From assembly GCA_964436935.1 (NCBI GenBank), contig CAYTES010000059.1, positions 1-8,492 on the forward strand: a stretch of 8,492 nucleotides of DNA. The letters run 5' to 3'. The notes beneath the pieces were generated by a model. It worked only from the letters and a program-made list of their open reading frames with translations, did no database searches and had not been told where the DNA came from. Positions within the stretch are counted from its first letter, which is position 1. Each line of letters starts with the position of its first letter. The stretch is from CAYTES01 sp964436935. GTDB taxonomy: Bacteria; Patescibacteriota; Gracilibacteria; UBA1369; UBA12473. Made by a program: the position numbers and the translations under genes. This document shows, one piece after another, positions 1-6,521 of the stretch.

Positions 1-713
1 CGTTCTTCCCGATCGGCATGCTCCGCAATTTCACCCGCTCCCTGCCCTTCGCGATAATTCCCCGTGCCAATGATAAAAAATCCGGGCTTTGCCGTGACCG
101 TGGTTTCTTCGCCCAAATATCCACCCAAATCCAACGTGGGAGGCGAAGGGGCCACGCGACTATTGGGACTACCGGTCACTTCCAAAAGCGGTTGTCGTTG
201 TTCGGGCGGGACATTGGACATTTCATCAAATAAGATGATTGCTCCTTCACGCATCGCGCGGGGCAGCTTTCCCTCACGGCCGGTATATCCCCCTCCTTCT
301 TTGTTGGGTTGTGCGCTTCGAACCACATCGTTGGTGAAATCCATACCCTGATGGCACTGCACCCGGTAAAAAGGCTCATTGATAAAATAGGCGGTCAATT
401 CCGCAATCGTGCTTTTCCCGTACTCGGGATCTCCCAACAGTTCGGAATGGTGCCCGATGGCGAAACGCATCAAAACGTCCCGTAGCAGTGAAACCGTGGG
501 TTTATCAAACGAAATTTTAGAGAGATCCAACGCTCCGCTATAACCCGGAAGCTGATCACGTTCGGGGTGGCGTCGTCGAATCCGAACTCCTAACACATTC
601 GAGTATTCGATTTCGACCTCTTTTTCCAGATCGTATTCTCTTTCAATTTGAATGGCTCCTCCGGCAAAACTTTGCACGATCTCCACCGTTTTTTCAGATT
701 CTAAGGGGGTCAT
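1..713 (-). CDS. MoxR/CbbQ-type AAA+ ATPase (partial, C-terminus beyond window)
   Basis: The reading frame is open from an ATG at 713 to the left edge, giving 237 complete residues and no stop, so the C-terminus is missing. Visible motifs: Walker A GDPEYGKST (about residues 94-102); a MoxR-like block REGKLPRAMREG (146-157); Walker B AIILFDE (158-164); then MSNVPPEQRQPLLE, the usual helix after Walker B; and a sensor-1 strand FFIIGTGN (212-219). The order and spacing match the MoxR/CbbQ/NirQ group of AAA+ proteins, which use ATP hydrolysis to remodel or activate client proteins together with a VWA partner. Residues 1-85 are an unassigned N-terminal extension. Glu97 stands where this family usually has Gly in the P-loop, but the invariant G, K and S are intact, so it should bind ATP. 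The start overlaps the stop of the upstream 127-residue gene as ATGA, implying translational coupling. The ATPase assignment is firm; its client is unknown. Confidence 0.9.
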   Translation of the reverse strand, partial: MTPLESEKTVEIVQSFAGGAIQIEREYDLEKEVEIEYSNVLGVRIRRRHPERDQLPGYSGALDLSKISFDKPTVSLLRDVLMRFAIGHHSELLGDPEYGKSTIAELTAYFINEPFYRVQCHQGMDFTNDVVRSAQPNKEGGGYTGREGKLPRAMREGAIILFDEMSNVPPEQRQPLLEVTGSPNSRVAPSPPTLDLGGYLGEETTVTAKPGFFIIGTGNYREGQGAGEIAEHADREE

Positions 714-1093
714 AAATCACCGCGATAAATGGGATTGAACGTTGAAAGAATTTTTTCCTGTCGATCCTCGGGAAGGGAGTTGAACTCTTCCAGGGAAAGC
801 GTAAAAAGGGCACGCACAAAAGCGGGGAAATAGGTTCTGGCAATGGCCTCCGTCACTTGATGCTCATTTTTTTCATTCAGATGAAAAAGATTCACACAAG
901 CCCCTCGACTCATACAAAACGCTTCCAATGAATCGATTTCCTGTATTTTTTCATAATCTCTTGAGCGCGCAACAAAGTCTCGCACGTGGTCTAATTCCCG
1001 AGAAGAAGAATACAGTACAAGGCCCAATTGCTGGTCCATCAGAGCCAAGTGGAGGAAGAAATCAAGTTTTTTAGTGGTGGTTTCGATCGCCAT
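710..1093 (-). CDS. Small hypothetical protein between zincin/VWA-like gene and MoxR ATPase
   Basis: A 127-residue protein that I do not recognise. It looks soluble and mainly helical: amphipathic stretches at about 10-30 (LDFFLHLALMDQQLGLVLY), 33-55, and 75-125, with no signal peptide, no membrane segment and only two Cys (60 and 66). It begins MAIETTTKKL after an A-rich leader and ends FNPIYRGDL. Its TGA stop overlaps the ATG of the MoxR-type ATPase, and its start lies 13 bases after the stop of the HEAGH/VWA-like gene. It is therefore the middle member of a three-gene cotranscribed unit, and a role as adaptor or third subunit of the ATPase complex is a reasonable guess from position alone. 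That the frame is real is supported by the two tight junctions and by length. No catalytic motif is visible. Confidence 0.8.
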   Translation of the reverse strand: MAIETTTKKLDFFLHLALMDQQLGLVLYSSSRELDHVRDFVARSRDYEKIQEIDSLEAFCMSRGACVNLFHLNEKNEHQVTEAIARTYFPAFVRALFTLSLEEFNSLPEDRQEKILSTFNPIYRGDL

Positions 1094-1106
1094 TTTTTAT
1101 TTTTTT

Positions 1107-3503
1107 TTACGAATCCCCTTCGAGTTCTTCAATGGAAGAATCAATACGAGAAGCATAATTATCTGGATATTGTATCATAGTTCGGCACACCACGTCCAGA
1201 GAACGAATCAATTGTTCCGTTGAGCTCCAGTCCAAGTGGTGTTCTTTGCCATACCACTCTCCGTGATTGAGTTGGCTGCCATGAGGGTTTAGTACAAAAC
1301 AAAAGGCATGCCCCTGGAGCACCTCCTGCGTTTTTTCTATCTCATTTCGAACCGCCTTGAGAGGATCGGACACTCCGGATTGAATCGCCGCTTCATCCCA
1401 ACAGTCCAGTGCAAAACGACGTTTAGAGCGTGGATTTTGAGCCAGAAGCCTTTCCCGTTGGGTTCGAAGAGCCGTGGCATCTTCCACAATTTGAACTCCG
1501 GCTCCGGTTTGTCCTACTTTTTGAATCGCCAATAAATTTGACACCAATTTGTCATGATTCACCACCGGGTCATCTCCAAAGGCGATCACCAAAGGAACGC
1601 GGCTTTCCTCCTCTTTACTCAATCCCGGAATTTTTTGGGAAATTAGAATTTCCAAATCCAAATACCGATATATTTCGGGATCTTCATAGATTTTAAACAA
1701 AAAGAGAAATAACTTTAGGGCGTCTTCCGCAGAAATGGCCTGAGTTCTCCACAAAAGAGACAGGGTGATTTTTTCGCGTTCCCGATCGGGTTTGAGGAAA
1801 ATCCGCTCCGAATCACCCGGAGCAGCACCGAGATGACGTCGAATGTCTTCCCTCACCAATGAAGGGATATGAATTTTTGACGTTATACTTCCCGTCAACT
1901 GTTCCCCCCCCCGCCGGGAGGCATAGATGGCTTCTTTCCAAGCCCGAATCTTTTCGTCCATGTCCACATGTGCGTCCAACCACTCTTGCGCATCGCGAAG
2001 TTCTTTGGGCATGAGATGCACAAGATTTTCCGAAGAAAGAAGCGAAGCCTTCGGTGTGATTAAAAGAGGGGCTGGAGGGCCCGGCTTTGGAGGCTCGTTA
2101 TTGATTTTACCCATTTCTTCATGCGTGGGATGGGTGGAAGGTCGCATCGGAGAACGGAGCAACTGATTGAGCTTGTCTTCTTCGGATTTGAGAAATTTCT
2201 CAGGATTTTCAATGAGTTGCTTGAGAAGGGCTCCCAACATCTCTTGCATCAGCTGCTCTACGACAGACTGCATTTCTTCAAACAATTTTTTAAGGAACTC
2301 ACGAAGCGGTTCGGAAAGTTCTTCCACGCGAACGGCAGGCCCCAAAAGGCTCAACATGTCTTCTTTGGGTTTCTTGGGTTCCGGAGGGTTTTCTTCGGAG
2401 GACAACAGGAGATCGTTGGTTCCTTTTGAAATTTCTTGTTGCATACTCTCCACAGGATGGACCGCTTTTTCGTACTGGATTTTTTCTTCACGCTGTTGTT
2501 CCAGTTTCGCCTGGAGTTCAGCCGCTAGGGGCTCTTCCAATTCAGCCAAACGTTCCTCCAGCAATTGCGTCAGTTCATCGGGAAGAGACTCCCCATTTTC
2601 AAATAGACCCACAATGGAAATCGATTGATGGACCGTTTGGTTGTCTCGATCCAGCTCAATCAATTGTTGATACTCTCCTTTATACACTTGGGCTACCCGT
2701 CGGTAAGCGACTTTTCCTTTGGTTTTGACTTCTATCCCTGAAGGGTCATGCTTGGGAACACAGTGCGGGTGACGAGCTACAAAATCAATATCGGGACCGA
2801 ATTTTTCCAATACCGCTTTCACTTTGGCGTCAATGAACGGATGGTTTACTCCATAGGCCCACCAACGGATCGCCTCACAATCGAACTGTGTAAAACGCAG
2901 CGGATAGCCCTGGTGAAGCATTTTGGCCTCCAGGTTAGAAGGCCAGTCCAGTGGCCCATGGGGACCAAACTTGAATTCCAGGCCGGTTTTAACGTCTTTT
3001 CCCACCTTGGTGCCGTGTTCGGAGTACAGCGCAATCAACCGCCCATCATCTCTACAATCCATTAAGCTGTTTGCCAACGAACTGATTCCCAACTGCCCCC
3101 ACTCTTCTTGGGACAACCCCATCTCTTCCACGGGAAGGCAATCGATCACGCAATGACCGGCCTCGTGAGCCGCGATGCGTCGTAAGGAGGTGCGAACATA
3201 GTCTTTAATCATTTCCGGCGGAATGTACGCTGCGCCTTCTCCGGTTAATATATCAAACCATGTGTGGATCATTTGTGGGAGCACTCCCAATCCAAAATGG
3301 ATCGTCTTACCACGCAAATCAAAAAAATTCTCACTATCCGGATGAAACCCTATCCCCTTGATTTTTTGAGATCCCAGCACCTCATGCACCACCTCAATCA
3401 TTTCTATGGTGGCGGCTTTCAATTCTTCAAGCGAAAACCATTCTTTAACGATGGGATCCTGGAGCAGTTGGTCGAAAACCTCATTGGGTTGTTGAATTTC
3501 CAT
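1107..3503 (-). CDS. Putative zincin (HEAGH) protein with C-terminal degenerate VWA-like domain
   Basis: A 798-residue protein. N-terminal region (about 1-250): a zincin motif HEAGH at 113-117 inside RRIAAHEAGHCVIDCLP, followed by NSLMDCRDDGR (145-155). That segment resembles the N-x-x-x-D-x-R element after HExxH in CobT/NorD-like VWA proteins and may give the third metal ligand (Asp149 or Asp152). Middle (about 300-485): Glu-rich helices likely to form coiled coil (305-345, 395-450), split by Pro-rich linkers (372-380 and 451-482). C-terminal region (about 577-742): strand/helix order like a VWA domain, with strand KITLSLLW, helix, strand DLEILIS, strand VPLVIAFGDD, a G-rich turn and helix, strand RRFALDCWDE, helix, and strand HAFCFVLNPHG. 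The DxSxS metal site is absent. It is first in an operon with a 127-residue protein and a MoxR-type ATPase, which fits a VWA-type partner. The start is fixed by an in-frame TAA eight codons upstream of the ATG. Peptidase activity and VWA assignment are inferred from motif and context. Confidence 0.85.
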   Translation of the reverse strand: MEIQQPNEVFDQLLQDPIVKEWFSLEELKAATIEMIEVVHEVLGSQKIKGIGFHPDSENFFDLRGKTIHFGLGVLPQMIHTWFDILTGEGAAYIPPEMIKDYVRTSLRRIAAHEAGHCVIDCLPVEEMGLSQEEWGQLGISSLANSLMDCRDDGRLIALYSEHGTKVGKDVKTGLEFKFGPHGPLDWPSNLEAKMLHQGYPLRFTQFDCEAIRWWAYGVNHPFIDAKVKAVLEKFGPDIDFVARHPHCVPKHDPSGIEVKTKGKVAYRRVAQVYKGEYQQLIELDRDNQTVHQSISIVGLFENGESLPDELTQLLEERLAELEEPLAAELQAKLEQQREEKIQYEKAVHPVESMQQEISKGTNDLLLSSEENPPEPKKPKEDMLSLLGPAVRVEELSEPLREFLKKLFEEMQSVVEQLMQEMLGALLKQLIENPEKFLKSEEDKLNQLLRSPMRPSTHPTHEEMGKINNEPPKPGPPAPLLITPKASLLSSENLVHLMPKELRDAQEWLDAHVDMDEKIRAWKEAIYASRRGGEQLTGSITSKIHIPSLVREDIRRHLGAAPGDSERIFLKPDREREKITLSLLWRTQAISAEDALKLFLFLFKIYEDPEIYRYLDLEILISQKIPGLSKEEESRVPLVIAFGDDPVVNHDKLVSNLLAIQKVGQTGAGVQIVEDATALRTQRERLLAQNPRSKRRFALDCWDEAAIQSGVSDPLKAVRNEIEKTQEVLQGHAFCFVLNPHGSQLNHGEWYGKEHHLDWSSTEQLIRSLDVVCRTMIQYPDNYASRIDSSIEELEGDS

Positions 3504-3529
3504 GGAAGGGAAAGGAGGAGGTATTTACT

Positions 3530-3557
3530 TTTTCATCCAGATATTATATCATATAAT
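3530..3557 (+). promoter_or_regulatory. Predicted sigma70-like promoter for the paralogue array
   Basis: A perfect -10 box TATAAT lies at 3552-3557. A weak -35 candidate TTTTCA (4 of 6 to TTGACA) lies at 3530-3535, with a 16-base spacer. Transcription would begin near 3564, leaving a leader of about 26 bases before the ATG at 3590. The -10 match is strong but the DNA is AT-rich, so a chance match cannot be excluded. Confidence 0.5.
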
Positions 3558-3570
3558 GATATTTTTTCTA
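3543..3570 (-). promoter_or_regulatory. Predicted sigma70-like promoter for the zincin/VWA-like - MoxR operon
   Basis: On the minus strand a perfect TATAAT occupies 3548-3543. A weak -35 candidate TAGAAA (4 of 6) occupies 3570-3565, with a 16-base spacer. Transcription would begin near 3536, about 33 bases before the ATG at 3503. It overlaps the oppositely directed promoter almost entirely, so polymerase could occupy only one at a time. Confidence 0.45.
3546..3562. promoter_or_regulatory. 17-base dyad (possible operator) over both -10 boxes
   Basis: ATATCAT and ATGATAT form a perfect 7-base inverted repeat around a 3-base centre (ATA). It is centred on the plus-strand -10 box and covers half of the minus-strand -10 box. 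A dimeric regulator bound here would block both promoters. A second, overlapping dyad is made by the two -10 boxes themselves (ATTATA-TCA-TATAAT, 3543-3557). No regulator gene is visible in the window. AT-rich DNA produces such dyads by chance, so the call is tentative. Confidence 0.35.
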
Positions 3571-3580
3571 GTCTTTTATT

Positions 3581-3584
3581 GGAG
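3581..3584 (+). promoter_or_regulatory. Shine-Dalgarno-like GGAG before paralogue A
   Basis: GGAG ends five bases before the ATG at 3590 and supports that start, which also gives the MSPSPIE beginning shared with B and C. It is the only clear ribosome-binding site among the array genes; B, C and D follow A/T-rich spacers without one. Confidence 0.6.
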
Positions 3585-3589
3585 ATGTT

Positions 3590-5464
3590 ATGTCACCTTC
3601 CCCTATTGAAACCCAACTCCATCAGGTGTTGCGGCAAAGTGACGCCTACAGCGGTGATGAGCGCGTGCGCAAGGTGGTGGATGAGGTTTTTTTGCAACTC
3701 GTGGCGTTGGGAGAAGCACAGAAAGAAAAGGAATTCCTTGAAGCCTTCCAGTTGCTTCGAACACGGTTGGAAAAAATTTACTCACCTGGCCAAGTCGAAT
3801 TCACCCCTGAGGAGAACAGAAAGTTTTTGAGCGATTTGATTGAACAGCAGTACAATGAAGCCTTTGAGGCGATTGATAATGTATTGATTCTGCCGGGGGA
3901 TTATATCATCCCGGACAAATCCAGCGTAAAGGCCTCTATTTTAAGACAACTGACCAATGAGCAGATCGTAGAGTTACGGAAATTAAAAGAACCAACGCTA
4001 TTGATTGTCCCCGACGCCCCTGCTTGGTATTTTATTGGAGGGATCCAAGATCCCGAATGTAAAAAAGCGGTCAATGGTTTTCCTCAAAAGGACCCGACGG
4101 TGGAAGAGGACTTTAAAAAAGCAGTCCAAAAAATTGTAGAAGCATGGGGCGTAGATCCCTCGTGGTCAGTGAAGGGTTACCATTTTGTCCTTACGGAGGG
4201 AATACGAGACATCGAATCTTCTGCCGAGAGATTTGACGGGCGTTGGAATCAAGAGGTGGAAATGTCCGTGAAAGATCGTATTGATGCGTTCGACGCCTAT
4301 TATCATTCGAAAAATATGGGCAGCTTGAATGCTCCCGACTACATGGTGCTCATGATGAAAGGGCTCAGACAAGGAAATCCTATTGACTCCCATACGATCA
4401 CTTCATTGCCGGGGGAGCCACGGTCGGCTCATATGCCTGGCAATGGCCAGTATGTGGTGCAGGGGCATTGGTCAAAGGAGCTGAATAGAGTTAGATTGGA
4501 GAGCTTTCCCGTGGGGGAGTCGCCCAAAAATCATCGGTTGCGCGCCGCGGTGAGTGGGAAAATTTCTCTCCAAGAAAAACTTCCCAATAATGGCGAACTT
4601 CCGCCAGTCCTTAACACTCTCGACTCCTATACAAACCTCAGCCCGGAACAGGTTCGAGATGATCTGGAGCAACAGCATCGTGGTCGACTCCTTAGTATGC
4701 GGTATTTCAATCTGATCGATGATACCAATGATCCTAAAATCACCGACATCACCGGGATCGAGCGTCCCGCCCCCTCCTTCGATCAAATCTGGGATCACCT
4801 GGCTCAATCTCCGGGAAAAATGGCGCTCATCAAAACGCTCAAAAAACCAAAACTCATTCTCACCCCCATCGGGATGTCTTTGAGGAAAATGGCGGAAAAG
4901 GTGGAAGCTAAAAATGGCCGGCTTAAAAAAAACGGCGTAGAGATCCAGCAACAACCCGCCGAATGTCATTGGGGGTGGTGGCAGTTTAAAAATTACCGAG
5001 ATGGGCTTTCTTACGATGAAACGAACGATTTGGTTTATTTCCCCCAACGGTTTAAAATTCAAAATCAGGGCGGCGAAACCAAAAGGGAACTGCTGTCGAC
5101 ACCCTCACCTTGGCCGGGTTGGGAGGTGGTGGTGATGGAAGGAGAGCAGGGTGGTCAGATCGATGACGGTACAACCGGGGATCAAGCCCTTGCAAAATCT
5201 ATGTCAACCGACTATGCCCGTCTTACCCCCGAAGAAGACATCATGTTGCATGCCGAAGGAGTGGTCGCTCCATTTGAAACCGGTAAAGACGCTCAGCCTT
5301 TCCATAATGAGGGAAAGGTACAATGGACGTTAGGGGCTTCCTGCAAAGGGAAAGTGCTTCATTGGCGTTGGAATGATACTCAAATGATGTTGGAGTTAAC
5401 AAGCGACGATCCCGGTAGTCTGATTAGTGGCATCACTACTCGTCGAGCGATTCGGATTTTTTAG
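3590..5464 (+). CDS. Paralogue A: three-module hypothetical protein (N-module + middle domain + terminal domain)
   Basis: A 624-residue protein of unrecognised family. Residues 1-65 are the shared helical module (MSPSPIETQL...LEKIY). Residues 70-335 form a middle domain that matches paralogue D closely: LTNEQIVELRKLKEP (121-135), GYHFVLTEG (196-204), SLNAPDYMVLM (245-255), SLPGEPRSAHM (272-282), ending RLRAAVSGKI (316-325). Residues 345-624 form a terminal domain like that of B and C: FNLID (373-377), PAPSFDQIWDHL (393-404), LKKPKLILTPIGMSL (417-431), GWEVVVMEG (510-518), and tail TTRRAIRIF (616-624). The two large domains share landmarks in the same order (helix plus LK-x-P strand, then GY/GW strand ending EG, then a helix, then an Arg-rich end), suggesting an internal duplication. 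No signal peptide or membrane segment is seen. First gene of the array, with its own GGAG and a predicted promoter. Function unknown; a ligand-binding or client role is only inferred from context. Confidence 0.88.
   Translation: MSPSPIETQLHQVLRQSDAYSGDERVRKVVDEVFLQLVALGEAQKEKEFLEAFQLLRTRLEKIYSPGQVEFTPEENRKFLSDLIEQQYNEAFEAIDNVLILPGDYIIPDKSSVKASILRQLTNEQIVELRKLKEPTLLIVPDAPAWYFIGGIQDPECKKAVNGFPQKDPTVEEDFKKAVQKIVEAWGVDPSWSVKGYHFVLTEGIRDIESSAERFDGRWNQEVEMSVKDRIDAFDAYYHSKNMGSLNAPDYMVLMMKGLRQGNPIDSHTITSLPGEPRSAHMPGNGQYVVQGHWSKELNRVRLESFPVGESPKNHRLRAAVSGKISLQEKLPNNGELPPVLNTLDSYTNLSPEQVRDDLEQQHRGRLLSMRYFNLIDDTNDPKITDITGIERPAPSFDQIWDHLAQSPGKMALIKTLKKPKLILTPIGMSLRKMAEKVEAKNGRLKKNGVEIQQQPAECHWGWWQFKNYRDGLSYDETNDLVYFPQRFKIQNQGGETKRELLSTPSPWPGWEVVVMEGEQGGQIDDGTTGDQALAKSMSTDYARLTPEEDIMLHAEGVVAPFETGKDAQPFHNEGKVQWTLGASCKGKVLHWRWNDTQMMLELTSDDPGSLISGITTRRAIRIF
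3644..3674 (+). repeat. Near-identical DNA segment shared by A and D (partner 7660-7690)
   Basis: A run of 31 identical bases, beginning GCCTACAGCGGTGATGAG, encodes AYSGDERVRK in paralogues A and D. B and C differ here (AYRDD.RVRE). Identity at synonymous positions means recent common origin or exchange, not just protein-level constraint. Confidence 0.8.
3735..3779 (+). repeat. Near-identical DNA segment shared by A and C (partner 6667-6711)
   Basis: Forty-four of 45 bases match paralogue C. The segment encodes LEAFQLLRxRLEKI. B and D are clearly divergent over the same codons. This shows that A and C exchanged or recently shared this part of the N-module. Confidence 0.8.
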
Positions 5465-5482
5465 TTTATTTTTTGAATGTAT
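5462..5482 (+). other. A/B junction: stop codon plus A/T-rich spacer without ribosome-binding site
   Basis: The TAG stop of A is followed by an 18-base spacer TTTATTTTTTGAATGTAT before the ATG of B at 5483. No Shine-Dalgarno-like purine run is present. The first 15 bases (5462-5476) match the B/C junction (6497-6511) at 13 of 15 positions, stop codon included, suggesting that the unit was duplicated together with its boundary. Confidence 0.5.
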
Positions 5483-6499
5483 ATGTCCCCCTCCCCCATT
5501 GAAATCCAGCTCGACCTCGCCTTGCGGCAAAGTCCCGCCTACCGCGACGATAAGCGTGTGCGCGAGGCGGTGGATGAGGTTTTTCCGAGTTTGGTGAAAC
5601 TAGGAGAAGCCGGGGAAAGCCAACCGCTCCTTGATGTCCTCCATCACCTTCAACGTCGCCTGGAAAAGCTATATGGGGAAATTTCTCCCGAAAAAAACAG
5701 CGTCCCGCGTCAATTCAAAGCGCAATTTAACCAGCGGCTCCAAGAGCTTGCCGCCTTTAATTTCATCGATGCCAACGACGACCGCATCAAAGGATTGGGC
5801 AAAGATTTCCAGGGTAAGGAGCGATGGTATAAAGTTCCCTCCTGGAAACAAATTCGTGCCGCATTTACTCCGGAAAAGCTGCAACGTATCGCCCAACTGG
5901 AAGACCCCATTCTGCTGCTTGTACCGGAAGGCATGCCCCTGGCCGATTTTATAGAGAAAATGACTCTTCCCATGAATACCCCTAAAAAGGAAAGCTTAAT
6001 CGTTCGTATTGGAGATAGAGTTAAGGTGGATATGGACGCGAAGGGCACGTGTATTGCCGGGGCGACACGGTACGATCCGGATCCCCTAAAACACGGCGGC
6101 ACCACTAAAATAGATCGATTAAACGCACCCGGTGCATCGGGATGGCAGGTGTTGGTAGTCGACGGGAGAAAGTCGTCGCCTCAATGGACGTGTGAAAAGA
6201 GTGCGGATGATTTATTGAAAGAGTTTCGTAGTCAAGGCTTCGGTGGGATGTCGCTTGAAGCCAATTTTATCCTTCAAATGCACGGCAAACTCCTGGATGA
6301 ACGGTTTAACCCAGGAGGCGTCGCATGGCTCCTGGAAAGCTATGTGACAAATTTCACATCCAGTCCTCCCGATAATGATACGCCTTCGCGGGGCGGTGTC
6401 GTGTGCGCGGCCCATACGGCGGTTGGGCTCTATGTGTCTGTAAAAGATCCGTCTGAGCAGTCTTTTTATGGCGCCCGTCGCTCGGTTCGAGTGCTGTAG
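5483..6499 (+). CDS. Paralogue B: N-module + terminal domain hypothetical protein
   Basis: A 338-residue protein. An ATG two codons earlier (5477) would add Met-Tyr; 5483 is preferred because it gives the MSPSPIE start of paralogues A and C. Residues 1-64 are the shared module (SPAYRDDKRVREAVDEVF at 17-34). Residues 76-338 are the terminal domain: FNFID (92-96), RWYKVPSWKQIR (114-125), FTPEKLQRIAQLEDP (128-142), ILLLVPEGMPL (143-153), GWQVLVVDG (220-228), GFGGMSLEANFILQMHGKL (252-270), WLLESY (282-287), and tail GARRSVRVL (330-338). It lacks the 270-residue middle domain of A, so it is a natural short form, not a truncation: both ends align with A and C. Probably cotranscribed with A and C. 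No catalytic motif is recognised; the family is unknown to me. Confidence 0.87.
   Translation: MSPSPIEIQLDLALRQSPAYRDDKRVREAVDEVFPSLVKLGEAGESQPLLDVLHHLQRRLEKLYGEISPEKNSVPRQFKAQFNQRLQELAAFNFIDANDDRIKGLGKDFQGKERWYKVPSWKQIRAAFTPEKLQRIAQLEDPILLLVPEGMPLADFIEKMTLPMNTPKKESLIVRIGDRVKVDMDAKGTCIAGATRYDPDPLKHGGTTKIDRLNAPGASGWQVLVVDGRKSSPQWTCEKSADDLLKEFRSQGFGGMSLEANFILQMHGKLLDERFNPGGVAWLLESYVTNFTSSPPDNDTPSRGGVVCAAHTAVGLYVSVKDPSEQSFYGARRSVRVL
5530..5551 (+). repeat. Identical DNA segment shared by B and C (partner 6569-6590)
   Basis: Twenty-two identical bases encode SPAYRDD in B and C. A and D carry a different version (AYSGD) at this point, so the pairing of paralogues changes along the N-module. Confidence 0.7.
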
Positions 6500-6521
6500 A
6501 TTATTTTTTAAGATATTAACG
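6497..6521 (+). other. B/C junction: stop codon plus A/T-rich spacer
   Basis: The TAG stop of B is followed by 22 A/T-rich bases and then the ATG of C at 6522. There is no GGAG-type site. The TAG.TTATTTTTT stretch is shared with the A/B junction. The C/D spacer (7584-7605) is equally A/T-rich but does not share this sequence. Confidence 0.45.

Larger units (their letters stand above)
3504..3589. promoter_or_regulatory. Shared divergent promoter region
   Basis: This 86-base AT-rich spacer separates the start of the minus-strand zincin/VWA-like operon from the start of the plus-strand paralogue array, so it must hold the 5' control signals of both unless transcription enters from elsewhere. 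It contains two opposed TATAAT boxes, a 17-base dyad, a CT-rich leader next to the minus-strand gene, and a GGAG before the plus-strand gene. It has no room for another gene. Confidence 0.75.

Noticed and set aside
2121..2628. Overlapping plus-strand open frames, including a Ser-rich one of 153 codons
   Set aside because: They lie antisense to the Glu-rich coding region of the 798-residue gene. Serine runs are the expected mirror of Glu/Leu-rich codons, and there is no start signal or independent support.
3514..3521. GGAGGAGG on the plus strand as a ribosome-binding site
   Set aside because: No start codon lies within a usable distance downstream on the plus strand, and it is upstream of the predicted plus-strand transcript start.
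3264..3830. A plus-strand frame of 188 codons bridging the intergenic region
   Set aside because: It is antisense to the start of the zincin/VWA-like gene and out of frame with paralogue A, and it overlaps two well-supported genes. It has no recognisable domain.
4472..5062. A minus-strand frame of 196 codons inside paralogue A
   Set aside because: Paralogue A is confirmed by protein-level similarity to B, C and D in its own frame; the antisense frame has no such support.
5477..5482. ATG at 5477 as the start of paralogue B
   Set aside because: It adds only Met-Tyr before the conserved MSPSPIE start. It cannot be excluded, since neither ATG has a Shine-Dalgarno site, but homology favours 5483.
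6468..6521. An 18-codon upstream extension of paralogue C
   Set aside because: It would overlap B by 32 bases and encodes residues absent from the other paralogues; the start at 6522 restores the shared MSPSPIE beginning.
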